A DNA stretch of 64,000 nucleotides, taken from positions 4,030,001-4,094,000 of the forward strand of contig NZ_JACHNF010000001.1 in assembly GCF_014205295.1 (NCBI RefSeq), written 5' to 3'. Both the position numbers and the translations under genes were made by a program. Origin of the DNA: Kribbella solani (GTDB lineage Bacteria > Actinomycetota > Actinomycetes > Propionibacteriales > Kribbellaceae). How positions within the stretch are numbered: the first letter of the stretch is position 1; each line of letters begins with the position of its first letter. This document shows, in pieces, positions 42,800 through 52,275 of the stretch. The notes under the pieces are model-generated. The model did no database searches. It saw only the letters and a list, made by a program, of their open reading frames with translations, and was not told the DNA's origin.

Positions 42800-43693
42800 T
42801 CAGCTCGATACGCCACCCCCAGCTGTGGATAAGTACGCCAGCGTCCGCTCCGCGATCGGCAGCGGAGCGTCCGGCGCGCACGGGTACATGTCCTGCTCCA
42901 CGATCGCGAACACGTCGACGTCGAGCGCTGCCAGCGCGTCCAGCACCGGCGGCAGCTCGGGTACGCCGTTCGGCGGCTCGACGAACACGCCCCGCCGGAC
43001 CGCTTCGTCAACGCTCAGGCCCTCGGCCTCGACCTCGGCCAGCACCTTGGGATCGACCTGCTTCAGGTGCAGGTAGCCGATCCGGTCCGGGTACTTGCGG
43101 ATCAGCTCCAGGTTGTCGCCGCCGCAGTAGCTGATGTGACCGGTGTCCAGACAGAGGTTCACGTGCGCGCTGTCGGTCTCTTCGAGGAAGCGCTCCACGG
43201 TGTCCTGGGTGTCGACATGCCCGTCGGCGTGCGGGTGGTACTGCGTACGCAGCCCGAACTCCTCCGCCAGCCGGCGACCCAGCTCGGTCACCGCCTGGCC
43301 GTGCCGTGCCTGGCCTTCGTGATCGAGCCGCTCCTCGACGATCTCCCCGTTGTCGCCGCGCCACATCGACGGCATCACGACGAGATGCTTGGCACCCATC
43401 GCCGCGGTCAGCTCAGCGGTCCTCGCCACGTCGCGCCAGGTCGACTCCCAGCCGTCAGGCCGGTGCAGTTGCTCGAACGTCGTACCCGCGGTCATCGTCA
43501 GACCGCGTTGATCCAGCTCGTCCTTGAGGCGCACCGGATCGGTCGGCAGGTACCCGTACGGACCGAGCTCGATCCGGGTGTACCCGGCCGCGACCACCTC
43601 GTCGAGGAACCGCGGCCACGGCGTTTGCCGTGGATCGTCGGCGAACCAGACTCCCCACGAGTCCGGCGCCGTACCGATCGCGACCCGGCCCAT
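42800..43693 (-). CDS. TIM-barrel sugar isomerase/dehydratase (IolE/IolI-like)
   Basis: 297 residues from ATG 43693, one base after the iolD stop. AP-endonuclease-2-like barrel: IGTAPDSWGVWF, metal ligands expected in QYHPHADGHVD, CLDTGHISYCGGD and HLKQVD. Could be the keto-inositol isomerase (IolI) or the inosose dehydratase (IolE); the other barrel of this operon (49463-50347) is about equally plausible as IolE. Confidence 0.82.
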   Translation of the reverse strand: MGRVAIGTAPDSWGVWFADDPRQTPWPRFLDEVVAAGYTRIELGPYGYLPTDPVRLKDELDQRGLTMTAGTTFEQLHRPDGWESTWRDVARTAELTAAMGAKHLVVMPSMWRGDNGEIVEERLDHEGQARHGQAVTELGRRLAEEFGLRTQYHPHADGHVDTQDTVERFLEETDSAHVNLCLDTGHISYCGGDNLELIRKYPDRIGYLHLKQVDPKVLAEVEAEGLSVDEAVRRGVFVEPPNGVPELPPVLDALAALDVDVFAIVEQDMYPCAPDAPLPIAERTLAYLSTAGGGVSS

Positions 43694-43694
43694 T

Positions 43695-45608
43695 TCAGCT
43701 GTCCCCTTCAACCGGAGCCAGGTATGGCCGCTGGGTCTTCTTGCTTTCCTCGTACGACGCCGCGGCCGCCTGCGTCGACCGGAGCTCCGACACCTCGCTG
43801 ACCGGGACGTCCCACCACGAGTCGCTGTCCGGCGCGCTGACCAGCGGATCGGTCGTGACATGGATCGCGATCGGACCGGTCGCCGCCTTCGCGGTGTGGA
43901 TCGCCTGCTCCAGCTCGGTTCGGCTGCGTACGTCGATCACGTCGACGCCGAAGCTGCGCACGTTCGCCGCCAGGTCCACGGGCAGGTAGTCGCCGTCGAG
44001 CCTGCCGTCGCCGGTGCGCTTGCGGTACGCCGTCCCGAACCGTTGCGAACCGAGCGACTCGGACAGCGCGCCGATCGACGCGAACCCGTGGTTCTGCACC
44101 AGGACCACGATGATCTTCAGGTTCTCCTGGACCGCGGTGGCCAGCTCGCTGGACATCATCAGGTACGACCCGTCGCCGACCATGACGAACACGTCCCGGT
44201 CCGGCGCCGCGAGCCGGACCCCGAGACCGCCGGCGATCTCGTATCCCATGCAGGAGTAGCCATATTCGACGTGGTATCCCTTCGGGTCGCGCGTCCGCCA
44301 CAGTTTGTGCAGGTCACCCGGCATCGAACCGGCCGCGCAGACAACCACATCAGACGGCGCCGACAATTCGTTCACGGCACCGAGCACTTCGCCCTGTGTC
44401 AGCAGGCCTTCCGCCAGTTTGTCCGTCACCTCGGCCGAGGGCCGGAAAACTGCGTCCACAGTTCCGTTCCAGGTCCTTGCGAGTTCCGTCGCGAGCGAGG
44501 TGTACTTGGCGTCCACCGACCAATCACCGAGCCCGGAGCCCAACGAAACAAGGGCTTCCCGAGCATCCGCGACGAGAGGAAGACCAGCATGTTTGGCACT
44601 GTCGAAACGCGCCACGTTGATGTTCACGAACCGCACCGCCGGGTTCTGGAACGCGGACCGCGAGGCAGTCGTGAAGTCGCTGTAGCGGGTGCCGATCCCG
44701 ATCACCACGTCGGCATCGCGGGCCAGGGCGTTGGCTGCCGTGGTCCCGGTCGAGCCGACGGCGCCCACCGACCGCGGATGGTCGAAGCGCAGCGATCCCT
44801 TGCCTGCCTGGGTTTCCGCGACCGGGATGCCGGTCTGCTCGGCGAACGCACGCAACGCGTCCTCGGCGCCGGAGTAGTGCACGCCGCCACCGGCAACGAT
44901 CAACGGGCGCTGCGCGGACCGTAGGAGATCTACCGCCTTGTCGACAATTGATGCCTCCGGCACCGGCCGCGCCACGTACCAGGTGCGCTCGGCGAAGAGC
45001 TCCTCCGGCCAGTCGTAGGCCTCGGCCTGGACATCCTGCGGCAAAGCCAGCGTGACCGCGCCGGTCTCGACCGGATCGGTCAGCACCCGCATGGCGTTCA
45101 GCAACGCCGACGGCAACTGCTCCGGCCGCCAGACCCTGTCGAAGTACTTGGACACCGGCCGGAAGGCGTCGTTCACCGAGACGTCGCCCGCGCCGTAACT
45201 TTCCAGCTCCTGCAGCACGGGTGTCGCCACCCGGGTCGCGAACACATCCGAAGGGAGGATCAGTACCGGCAGCCGATTGATAGTCGCAAGGGCCGCACCG
45301 GTCACCATGTTGGTCGAGCCCGGGCCGACGCTTGCCGTGCAGGCGTAGGTCTGGAGCCGGTCACGGGTCCGGGCGTACGCGGCCGCCGTGTGCACCATGG
45401 CCTGCTCGTTGCGGGCCAGGATGTACGGCAGTGCCTCCGGGTCGTCGAGCTCCGACTGCAGCAACGCCTGCCCGACACCGGCGACGTTGCCGTGGCCGAA
45501 GATGCCCAGACACCCGGCGATCAGCCGCTGCCGAACGCCGTCCCGCTCCGAGTACTGAACGCTCAGGAATCGCACCAAGGCCTGCGCGACCGTGAGGCGC
45601 ACCGTCAT
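43695..45608 (-). CDS. iolD: 3D-(3,5/4)-trihydroxycyclohexane-1,2-dione hydrolase
   Basis: ThDP-dependent ring-opening enzyme: trihydroxycyclohexanedione to 5-deoxy-D-glucuronate. 637 residues, full length. ThDP activating Glu in ARNEQAMVHTAAA (about residue 67), cofactor motif VGDGSYLMM followed by QNHGFASIG (about 476-510). Overlaps iolB by 4 nt. Confidence 0.96.
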   Translation of the reverse strand: MTVRLTVAQALVRFLSVQYSERDGVRQRLIAGCLGIFGHGNVAGVGQALLQSELDDPEALPYILARNEQAMVHTAAAYARTRDRLQTYACTASVGPGSTNMVTGAALATINRLPVLILPSDVFATRVATPVLQELESYGAGDVSVNDAFRPVSKYFDRVWRPEQLPSALLNAMRVLTDPVETGAVTLALPQDVQAEAYDWPEELFAERTWYVARPVPEASIVDKAVDLLRSAQRPLIVAGGGVHYSGAEDALRAFAEQTGIPVAETQAGKGSLRFDHPRSVGAVGSTGTTAANALARDADVVIGIGTRYSDFTTASRSAFQNPAVRFVNINVARFDSAKHAGLPLVADAREALVSLGSGLGDWSVDAKYTSLATELARTWNGTVDAVFRPSAEVTDKLAEGLLTQGEVLGAVNELSAPSDVVVCAAGSMPGDLHKLWRTRDPKGYHVEYGYSCMGYEIAGGLGVRLAAPDRDVFVMVGDGSYLMMSSELATAVQENLKIIVVLVQNHGFASIGALSESLGSQRFGTAYRKRTGDGRLDGDYLPVDLAANVRSFGVDVIDVRSRTELEQAIHTAKAATGPIAIHVTTDPLVSAPDSDSWWDVPVSEVSELRSTQAAAASYEESKKTQRPYLAPVEGDS

Positions 45609-46516
45609 GACTCATCCCCTCCGAGAGGCTCTGTTTGCTGGAAAGGCAGGCGTGGATCGATATGTTGCGAGTTCCACAACTCACGTACCCAGGCGTGTTG
45701 CGGGTCGTCGGTGATCAGCCACTGGCGTTCCGTACCAGGGCCGGCCATCACGTTCAGGTAGTACATGTCGTAGCCGGGCGGTGCCATCGCCGGACCGTGC
45801 CATCCGTGCGGGACCAGGACGACGTCCCCGCTGCGGACCTCCGCCAGTACGTCGATCGGCCGGTCGTCGGTGCCGTACACCCGCTGGTACCCGATCGGGT
45901 CGTTGCCCCTGGCACCTTCCGGCGCGGCATCGGACAGCTGCAGCTCGAAGTAGTAGATCTCCTCGAGCTCGCTCTCCTTCCCGGGCCGGTGCTCGTCGTG
46001 CTTGTGCGGCGGGTAGGACGACCAGTTGCCAGCCGGAGTGATCACCTCACAGGCGATGATCGAGTCGGCGTCGAGCACCCCTGGCGTACCGAAGTTGCGG
46101 ACCTGGCGGGACGCGACGCCGGCACCACGCAGTTCGGTCTCGACGTCCTCGACCGCGATCCGCTGGAACGGACGGTCACTGGCCGCCTTCGCGAACGGGA
46201 ACGCGATCCGCGCGCCACCGGCGCTCACCACCGCGAAGGTGGTGTTCCGGGGCACGTACGCGACATCGGTCGCGCCCGCGAACACATCGGCCCGCCCACC
46301 GAGCGGCACCGCTTCGCCGTCGATGACGACCTCGGCCGACCCGTTCAAGGGCAGCACGATGTACTCGCAGTCGCCGGTCTCGATCTGTACCGACTGCCCC
46401 GGGCGCAACGTCCGTACGGTCAGTCCGCTGTGCTTCCAACCGGGGTCGCCCGGCCGGACCACCACGTCGTACCCGTCGCGCGCCGCGGTCCCCGCCGGCC
46501 GAACCCACTCACTCAT
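45605..46516 (-). CDS. iolB: 5-deoxy-glucuronate isomerase
   Basis: 303 residues from ATG 46516. Converts 5-deoxyglucuronate to 2-deoxy-5-keto-gluconate. Double cupin; metal-binding His/Glu cluster in SSYPPHKHDE and LEEIYYFEL, second cupin HGWHGPAMAPPGYDMYYLN. Follows the aldolase fusion gene by 63 nt. Confidence 0.96.
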   Translation of the reverse strand: MSEWVRPAGTAARDGYDVVVRPGDPGWKHSGLTVRTLRPGQSVQIETGDCEYIVLPLNGSAEVVIDGEAVPLGGRADVFAGATDVAYVPRNTTFAVVSAGGARIAFPFAKAASDRPFQRIAVEDVETELRGAGVASRQVRNFGTPGVLDADSIIACEVITPAGNWSSYPPHKHDEHRPGKESELEEIYYFELQLSDAAPEGARGNDPIGYQRVYGTDDRPIDVLAEVRSGDVVLVPHGWHGPAMAPPGYDMYYLNVMAGPGTERQWLITDDPQHAWVRELWNSQHIDPRLPFQQTEPLGGDES

Positions 46517-46579
46517 CCCGACCTCGCTCCAGTCGAACCTCAAGCACCTGGGACCTGTGCGTTTCCGTCCGGCGCGCGG

Positions 46580-48475
46580 TCATGCGGCGCCGCCGTGGAC
46601 CAGCGCGGCGGCCCGGTCGACAGCCGTCGCGACATCGCCGTCGGGCGGGAAGAGCAACGCGCGGCCGACGACCAGCCCGCGTACCGAAGGCAGGTCCAGC
46701 GCCTTGCCCCACGCCGAGTAGGTCGCTTCCGGATCACCGGTCGGATCACCGCCGAGCAGCAACGTCGGCAGGGTCGTTGCCTCCATCACCCGATCGAGCT
46801 CGTCGACGACCGGCAGCTTCAGCCACGTGTACGCGCTGGTCGCGCCGAGGGCGGACGCGATCTGGATGGACTTGATCACCGACTCCGGGTCGAGCAGGTT
46901 CGTCACCCGCCCGTCCTCCGACCGCGTCGACCAGAACGGCTCGACCATCGCCATCAACTTGTGCTCGGCCAGGCCGGTCACCGCGGCGGCGCTGCTCTCC
47001 AACGTCGCGACCGTCCCGCGGTCGGCGAGGTCGATCCGGGTCAGCATCTTCCCGCCGTCGAGCCGCCGCGCCGCGATCTCGTCCGCGGTCCGGTACGCCG
47101 TGAAGCGATCGTCCAACTCGAACGATGCGCCCTGCAGACCGCCCCGGTTCATCGAACCGATGACGACCTTCCCTTCGAGCGCACCGAGCAGGAGGAGGTC
47201 TTCCAGCACATCCGGCGTGGCGAGTACGCCGTCCACGCCTGGCCGCTGCAACGCGATCACCAAACGCGCGACCAGATCGGCCCGGCTGCCCATCGCCATC
47301 CGGTCGCCGCGCACGCCGAGCGCGCCCCGAGCCGGGTGGTCAGCAGCCACGATCAGCAGCCGACCGTCCTCCCCCACCAGCCCACGGGTCCGCCGGCCAA
47401 GCCAGCCTTCCTCGACCCGCTCCGGATACCGAACCCGAACCTCGGTCAGCTCCGCCAACCTGTCCGCGAACTCATCCCGCCGCCCAGCGGCACCAACAGC
47501 CCACTCCGCCGACTCACCAGCAGCCGACGTCTCAGCAGCAACCGACCCGCCAACCGCAGGCTCACCAGCGACCGGTACGCCAACCGGCGCCTCACCAGCA
47601 ACCGGCTCGACGCCAACCGTTTCAGCAACCACCGGTTCAGCGGCGAATGCCCCTGCAACCACCGACTCCGCGGCGACCGGCTCGGCAGCGAACCGCTCGA
47701 CAGCATCCGCCTCTACTGCGATCGGCTCGTCAACCACCGGCTCGACGGCGAACTGCTCGGCGGCGAACGGTTCGGTGGCCGGGGAGATGGCGACCGTGGG
47801 GTCAGCGGCCACGGGGTTGGGAGCCGTGGGGTTGGGAGTTGGTGCGACGGCGAGGGTCTCGGCCGGCTGGGTGGGATCTGTGGTTGGGGCGGCGGTGGAT
47901 GGGGTGATGGATGGGGTGAGTTGTTGCTGGTTTCCTGGGCCTTCGATCAGGCTCGACTGGCCGCCGACGAGATGGTCGGCGGCTGCCGACGCGGGCGGGT
48001 TGGCGCCGGCGGGGAGGTCCAGGTTGCCGATGACCGTGGTCTGGCCGTCGGGGCTTGCCGTGATCCGCGACGGATCCACCACGACAGTCAGGTCCTCGGC
48101 GCCGGGAGTAACCGGGCGGCGTACGACCACTGTCGGATCGTTCGCACCACCGCCAGCGGCACCAGCACCAGCCCCAGGACCGGTCCCCGGACCAGTACCT
48201 GGCTGCCCGCTGACGGACACACTCACCGTCGGGTCGTCCGCGCCGGCCGGCGCCTCCGAGTGCTGTGGTGCGAACGGCGACTCGCGGGGGATCTCGAAAG
48301 TCGGCTCGCTCGTGCCTGGAACCAAAACAGTTTCCTCATCGCCAGAAGCTGCTCGGTCGCCCTGGGTTGCACGGTCGGGTGGGGGCTGGATCGGGATTGT
48401 GCGGGCTTCCTCGGAGTAGGTGTCCTGGGGTTGTGGCGCCGTGGGGTGCTGGGGGTTTGGGGTGTTGGGGGTCAT
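46580..48475 (-). CDS. Cgl0159-type (beta/alpha)8 aldolase with a 333-residue disordered N-terminus
   Basis: 631 residues. The C-terminal 298 residues are the Cgl0159-family barrel common in actinobacterial iol clusters (LLIVAADHPARGALG, GKVVIGSMNRGG, AYTWLKLPVV, LLLGGDPTG) and probably supply the DKGP aldolase step (IolJ role) to DHAP and malonate semialdehyde. The first 333 residues are low-complexity: Pro/Thr/Gly-rich with repeated acidic-x-Thr-Val motifs (DEETVLVP, DDPTVSV, NDPTVVV, EDLTVVV, ADPTVAI), then an Ala/Glu/Val-rich stretch. The start ATG overlaps the iolC stop (ATGA), so the extension is truly translated. Such a tail is not usual for the family. Confidence 0.85.
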   Translation of the reverse strand: MTPNTPNPQHPTAPQPQDTYSEEARTIPIQPPPDRATQGDRAASGDEETVLVPGTSEPTFEIPRESPFAPQHSEAPAGADDPTVSVSVSGQPGTGPGTGPGAGAGAAGGGANDPTVVVRRPVTPGAEDLTVVVDPSRITASPDGQTTVIGNLDLPAGANPPASAAADHLVGGQSSLIEGPGNQQQLTPSITPSTAAPTTDPTQPAETLAVAPTPNPTAPNPVAADPTVAISPATEPFAAEQFAVEPVVDEPIAVEADAVERFAAEPVAAESVVAGAFAAEPVVAETVGVEPVAGEAPVGVPVAGEPAVGGSVAAETSAAGESAEWAVGAAGRRDEFADRLAELTEVRVRYPERVEEGWLGRRTRGLVGEDGRLLIVAADHPARGALGVRGDRMAMGSRADLVARLVIALQRPGVDGVLATPDVLEDLLLLGALEGKVVIGSMNRGGLQGASFELDDRFTAYRTADEIAARRLDGGKMLTRIDLADRGTVATLESSAAAVTGLAEHKLMAMVEPFWSTRSEDGRVTNLLDPESVIKSIQIASALGATSAYTWLKLPVVDELDRVMEATTLPTLLLGGDPTGDPEATYSAWGKALDLPSVRGLVVGRALLFPPDGDVATAVDRAAALVHGGAA

Positions 48476-49413
48476 GAGTCGGCTCCCAACCGGGAGAGGA
48501 CCTCTTCGGTGGTGGGCATGGCGGTGGAGCATTCGAGCCGGGAGGCGACGATGGCGCCGGCGATGTTGGCGAACCGGATGACCTTTTCCAGCGGCCAGCC
48601 GGAGAGCAGGCCGTGGCAGAGGGCGCCGCCGAAGCCGTCGCCGGCGCCGAGGCCGTTGACCACCTCGACCGGGAACGGCGGGACCTCGACGCGTTCGTCG
48701 CGGGTCCGCGCCAGCGTGCCGCGCGGTCCCTGCTTGACCACGGCCAGGTCCAGGCCGCGGTCCAGCAACGCCTGGGCGGCCTTGTCCGGATCGGTTTCGC
48801 CGACCGCCACCTCACACTCCTCACGGTTGCCGACGGCAACCGTGCAGTGCTCCAGCGCCCGCGACACCTGGTCGTGCGCCTCGCTCGGGTCGGCCCAGAA
48901 CATCGGCCGGTAGTCCAGGTCGAGCACCGTGAACGGCTTGCGGCCGCGCGCTTCCCAGGCGGTGAAGTGCGCGGACCGGGACGGTTCCGCGGACAGCCCG
49001 GTGACGGTGGACCAGTAGATCCGCGCCTCCCGGATCGCGTCCACGTCGAGTTCGGACGGGTTGATGACCAGGTCCGGCGCCTTCGGGAAGCGGTAGAAGT
49101 ACAGCGGGAAGTTGTCCGGTGGGAAGATCTCGCAGAAGGTGATCGGCGTCGGCAGCCCGTCGACCGGCGTGACGAAACGGTCGTCGACGCCGAGTTCACC
49201 GAGCGTGCGGTGGATGAACGTGCCGAACGGGTCGTTCCCGGTCCGGCTGATCACCGCCGTCTTCCGCCCGTGCCGCGCCGCCGCGACCGCCACGTTCGTC
49301 GCGCTCCCGCCGAGGAACTTGCCGAACGAGGTTACGTCCTCAAGATGTGTTCCGGGCTGCAGCGGGTACAGGTCGACCCCGATCCGCCCGATTGTCAGTA
49401 CGTCGTCCACCAT
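48472..49413 (-). CDS. iolC: 5-dehydro-2-deoxygluconokinase
   Basis: 313 residues from ATG 49413 (GGGAGGG just upstream). PfkB fold: N-terminal GRIGVDLYPLQPG and GGSATNVAVAAARHG, C-terminal GLGAGDGFGGALCHGLL with the catalytic Asp (about 261). Phosphorylates 2-deoxy-5-keto-gluconate to the aldolase substrate. Confidence 0.95.
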   Translation of the reverse strand: MVDDVLTIGRIGVDLYPLQPGTHLEDVTSFGKFLGGSATNVAVAAARHGRKTAVISRTGNDPFGTFIHRTLGELGVDDRFVTPVDGLPTPITFCEIFPPDNFPLYFYRFPKAPDLVINPSELDVDAIREARIYWSTVTGLSAEPSRSAHFTAWEARGRKPFTVLDLDYRPMFWADPSEAHDQVSRALEHCTVAVGNREECEVAVGETDPDKAAQALLDRGLDLAVVKQGPRGTLARTRDERVEVPPFPVEVVNGLGAGDGFGGALCHGLLSGWPLEKVIRFANIAGAIVASRLECSTAMPTTEEVLSRLGADS

Positions 49414-49462
49414 CAGACCCTCCCATCCCGCCGGTCCGTCCGTAGCCACGGCACTCGCACGG

Positions 49463-50347
49463 TCATCGCAGCGCGGCCGCGATCTCGTTCAGGTGGCCGA
49501 TACTGGCGCGTACGTCGGCCACCGGCCCTTCGTCACTGGGTCGATCGGCGAGGATCGTGTCCTGCTCCAGCACGTACCAGCCGTCGTACCCGGCCTTCTC
49601 CAGCGTGGTCACGATCGTGGTGATGTCGATGTCACCGGCACCCAGCGGCCGGTACATGCCCTCCCGGACCGCATCCGTGTACGACACCTCGCCCGACTGC
49701 ACGCGGGCGGCCCAGCCGGCGTCGACGTCTTTCAGGTGCGTGTGCCGAATCCGATCGGTGTGGTTGACGGCCAGCGCGACCGGGTCGGCGCCACCGATCA
49801 GCAGGTGGCCGGTGTCCAGCGTGAGACCGATCGACGAGCCGGCCAGCACCCGGTCGACGTCCGCCGCGTTCTCGACCATCGTGCCGACATGCGGGTGGAC
49901 GGTCGCGAGTACGCCCCGCGACGCGGCCAGCTCGGCCAGCTTGTCGAGGTTTCCGAGCAGGGTGTTCCAGCCCGCGTCGCCGAGGACCGGGCGGTCGTCG
50001 TACCCGTCCTGGCCGGTCGCGGCCGCAAGCACGAGCGTGCCGGCGCCGGCCGCGACGAACCCCTCCAGCGCGGTCGCGACCTCGGGCGCCGGGTCATGCG
50101 CGGGGTCGTGCAGGACGACGGGTACGAACCCGCCGACCGCGCGGAGCCCGACGTCCGCGAGCGTTTTGGCCTTGTCCGCCGGGTCGTCCGGGAGGAATCC
50201 GTCCGGACCGAACTCGGTCGCGGCCAGGCCGACCGTCCGCATTTCGGCGAGCACCGTCTCGGCGTCGTACTGCCAGCCCCAGCCGGGGACCTCGCACACG
50301 CCCCACGAGATCGGGGCACCGGCGATACGAGCAGCAAACTCGGTCAT
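49463..50347 (-). CDS. iolE: TIM-barrel protein, probable inosose dehydratase
   Basis: 294 residues from ATG 50347 (GAGGAG about 9 nt upstream). AP-endonuclease-like barrel starting IAGAPISWGVCEVPGWGWQY, with metal ligands in TVHPHVGTMVE, LTLDTGHLLIGG and HTHLKDVD. Probable conversion of keto-myo-inositol to the dione. The similar gene at 42800 leaves the IolE/IolI split uncertain. Confidence 0.82.
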   Translation of the reverse strand: MTEFAARIAGAPISWGVCEVPGWGWQYDAETVLAEMRTVGLAATEFGPDGFLPDDPADKAKTLADVGLRAVGGFVPVVLHDPAHDPAPEVATALEGFVAAGAGTLVLAAATGQDGYDDRPVLGDAGWNTLLGNLDKLAELAASRGVLATVHPHVGTMVENAADVDRVLAGSSIGLTLDTGHLLIGGADPVALAVNHTDRIRHTHLKDVDAGWAARVQSGEVSYTDAVREGMYRPLGAGDIDITTIVTTLEKAGYDGWYVLEQDTILADRPSDEGPVADVRASIGHLNEIAAALR

Positions 50348-50390
50348 GAAAGCAAACTCCTCAGAGCGTGTGGGTTCAGGGCGTGGCAGT

Positions 50391-51377
50391 TCAGAGGACG
50401 ACAACGCGGTTCTCGTGCCGGGACAGCTCGCAGGCGTCGGCGATCCGGAAGGCGGCAAACGCGTCCCGGACCGTGCACGGCACCGCCCGCGTACCGGCGA
50501 CGACCTCGGTGAAGGCGGTCAGCTCGGCGACGTACGCGGGCTGGAAGCGGTCCATGAAGGTCATGTGCGGCTGCCCACCCGGGAAGGTGACGCCGGGCTC
50601 GGCGGACCGGAGCGCGGTGTGCTCGTCCAGGCCGACCGCGATCGACCCCAGGCTGCCGTGCAGCTCCATCCGTACGTCATGGCCGGCGCCGTTGTACCGC
50701 GTACCGCTCGCCGTGACGAAGGTGTTGTCGTCCAGCGTGAGCAGTGCGGCCGCCGAGTCGACGTCACCGTACTCACCGAAGAACGCTTCGCCACGGTTGG
50801 CTCCGGTCGCGTACACGCTGACCACCTCGCGGCCCGTGACGTACCGGATGATGTCGAAGTCGTGCACGGTGCAGTCGCGGAAGAAGCCGCCGCTGTTCGG
50901 GATGTACTCGTGGTGCGGCGGGAACGCGTCGTTCGTGTTCGTGCGGATGTGGTGCACGTACCCGAGCTCGCCCGTCTCCACCGCCGCCCGCGCCGCCTGG
51001 TAGCCGGCGTCGAACCGGCGCTGGAAACCGATGTGTACGGGCACGGTGGACGCCTCGACCAGCTCCAGCACGCGCTCGGTCTCGGCCAGGTCCAGCGCGA
51101 CCGGCTTCTCGCAGAACGTCGGCACGCCGGCCGCGACGCCGGCCGCGATCAGGTCCGCGTGCGCCGACGTGGCCGCCGCGATCACGAAACCGTCCAGCCC
51201 GGAGCCGAGCAGCGCGGTCACGTCCGGCGCGGACGAGACGCCCAGTTCCTTCGCGACCACCTCGGCCCGGGCCGGGTCCGCATCGGCGACGACCACCTGA
51301 TCAACCGCCGGCAAGCCCTTCAGCGTCGCGGCGTGGAACGCCCCGATCCGCCCGACCCCGACCAACCCGATCCGCAT
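50391..51377 (-). CDS. iolG: Inositol 2-dehydrogenase
   Basis: 328 residues. First gene of the iol operon. Rossmann MRIGLVGVGRIGAFHAATL, the EKP motif (TFCEKPVALD) and the catalytic stretch RDCTVHDFDIIRYVTG (Asp/His). Oxidises myo-inositol to 2-keto-inositol with NAD. Promoter region and divergent GntR gene lie upstream. Confidence 0.93.
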   Translation of the reverse strand: MRIGLVGVGRIGAFHAATLKGLPAVDQVVVADADPARAEVVAKELGVSSAPDVTALLGSGLDGFVIAAATSAHADLIAAGVAAGVPTFCEKPVALDLAETERVLELVEASTVPVHIGFQRRFDAGYQAARAAVETGELGYVHHIRTNTNDAFPPHHEYIPNSGGFFRDCTVHDFDIIRYVTGREVVSVYATGANRGEAFFGEYGDVDSAAALLTLDDNTFVTASGTRYNGAGHDVRMELHGSLGSIAVGLDEHTALRSAEPGVTFPGGQPHMTFMDRFQPAYVAELTAFTEVVAGTRAVPCTVRDAFAAFRIADACELSRHENRVVVL

Positions 51378-51530
51378 CCGCGCAGCCTCTCTCGAAGTAC
51401 AGGCGCGCCACAGCCCCGGCGGCGCGCTGGTTGCCCGTCAGCTTTCCGGCCCTGGGCGGGAGGTGTCAATACTTTGTTAACACATTCTCACGTCGCGACA
51501 TGAGTACATCATCGCGGTACCATCCCCGGC
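51378..51530. promoter_or_regulatory. iol divergent promoter/operator region
   Basis: 153 bp between iolG and the GntR gene. The AT-rich core contains the palindrome TGTTAACA (51475-51482) and a nearby CGTCGCGACATG segment (TCGCGA palindrome). On the minus strand TTGACA occurs right after the palindrome and could be the operon -35. These are the best operator candidates for the GntR regulator; exact sites not established. Confidence 0.55.
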
Positions 51531-52271
51531 ATGATCGCCGCGCTGCCCATCCAGCTCGACCGGACCAGTCCGGTGCCGCTGTACCACCAGCTGGCCGAGC
51601 AGCTGACCGCCGCCATCACCGACGGCCGGCTGCGTCCGGGCGACCCGTTCGAGAACGAGATCGGCATGTCCGATCGGCTGAACCTGTCCCGCCCGACGGT
51701 CCGGCGGGCGATCTCGGAGCTGGTCAACCAGGGCCTGCTGGTGCGCCGCCGCGGCATCGGCACCACGGTCGCCAACCAGATGGTGCACCGCAAGGCGGAG
51801 CTGACCAGCCTGTACGACGACCTCGCCCGTGAGGGCCGCACGCCCCACACGGAGGTGCTCGCGCTGGACTGCGCCGCGCACGACGAACGCGCCGCCACGG
51901 TCCTCGAACTCCCGCCCGGTACGCCGTTGGTGTCGATCGTCCGGCTGCGGTACGCGGATGATCTGCCACTCGCGATCATGCGCAACTGGCTGCCGCCGAC
52001 GCTCGCCGACCTGTCCGTCGAGGAACTCGTCGCCGACGGCCTGTACGCGGTGCTCCGCGCGCGCGGCATCCGGCCCACCGTCGCCCGGCAGCGCATCGGC
52101 GCCCGGAACGCGACCGCCGACGAGCGCCGTACGCTGCACATGTCCAAGGCGGAACCGCTGATCACGATGACCCGCTCGGCGTACGCCGCCGACGGATCCC
52201 CGGTCGAGTACGGCAGCCACTGCTACCGCGCCGACCAGTACTCCGTCGACGTCGTCGTGTCCGAGCGATGA
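51531..52271 (+). CDS. GntR-family regulator of the inositol operon (HutC/UTRA type)
   Basis: 246 residues. Winged helix (FENEIGMSDRLNLSRPTVRR) plus UTRA effector domain (LAIMRNWLPP, PVEYGSHCYRA). Divergent from iolG, hence the probable repressor that senses an inositol intermediate. A paralogue sits at the other end of the region (35051-35794). The name IolR is deliberately not used as a symbol because regulators with that name differ between phyla. Confidence 0.9.
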   Translation: MIAALPIQLDRTSPVPLYHQLAEQLTAAITDGRLRPGDPFENEIGMSDRLNLSRPTVRRAISELVNQGLLVRRRGIGTTVANQMVHRKAELTSLYDDLAREGRTPHTEVLALDCAAHDERAATVLELPPGTPLVSIVRLRYADDLPLAIMRNWLPPTLADLSVEELVADGLYAVLRARGIRPTVARQRIGARNATADERRTLHMSKAEPLITMTRSAYAADGSPVEYGSHCYRADQYSVDVVVSER

Positions 52272-52275
52272 ACCC

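Noticed and set aside
45635..48913. Long open frame antisense to iolB, the aldolase fusion and iolC
   Set aside because: Composition is that of a shadow frame and the sense genes have clear motifs and coupled starts.
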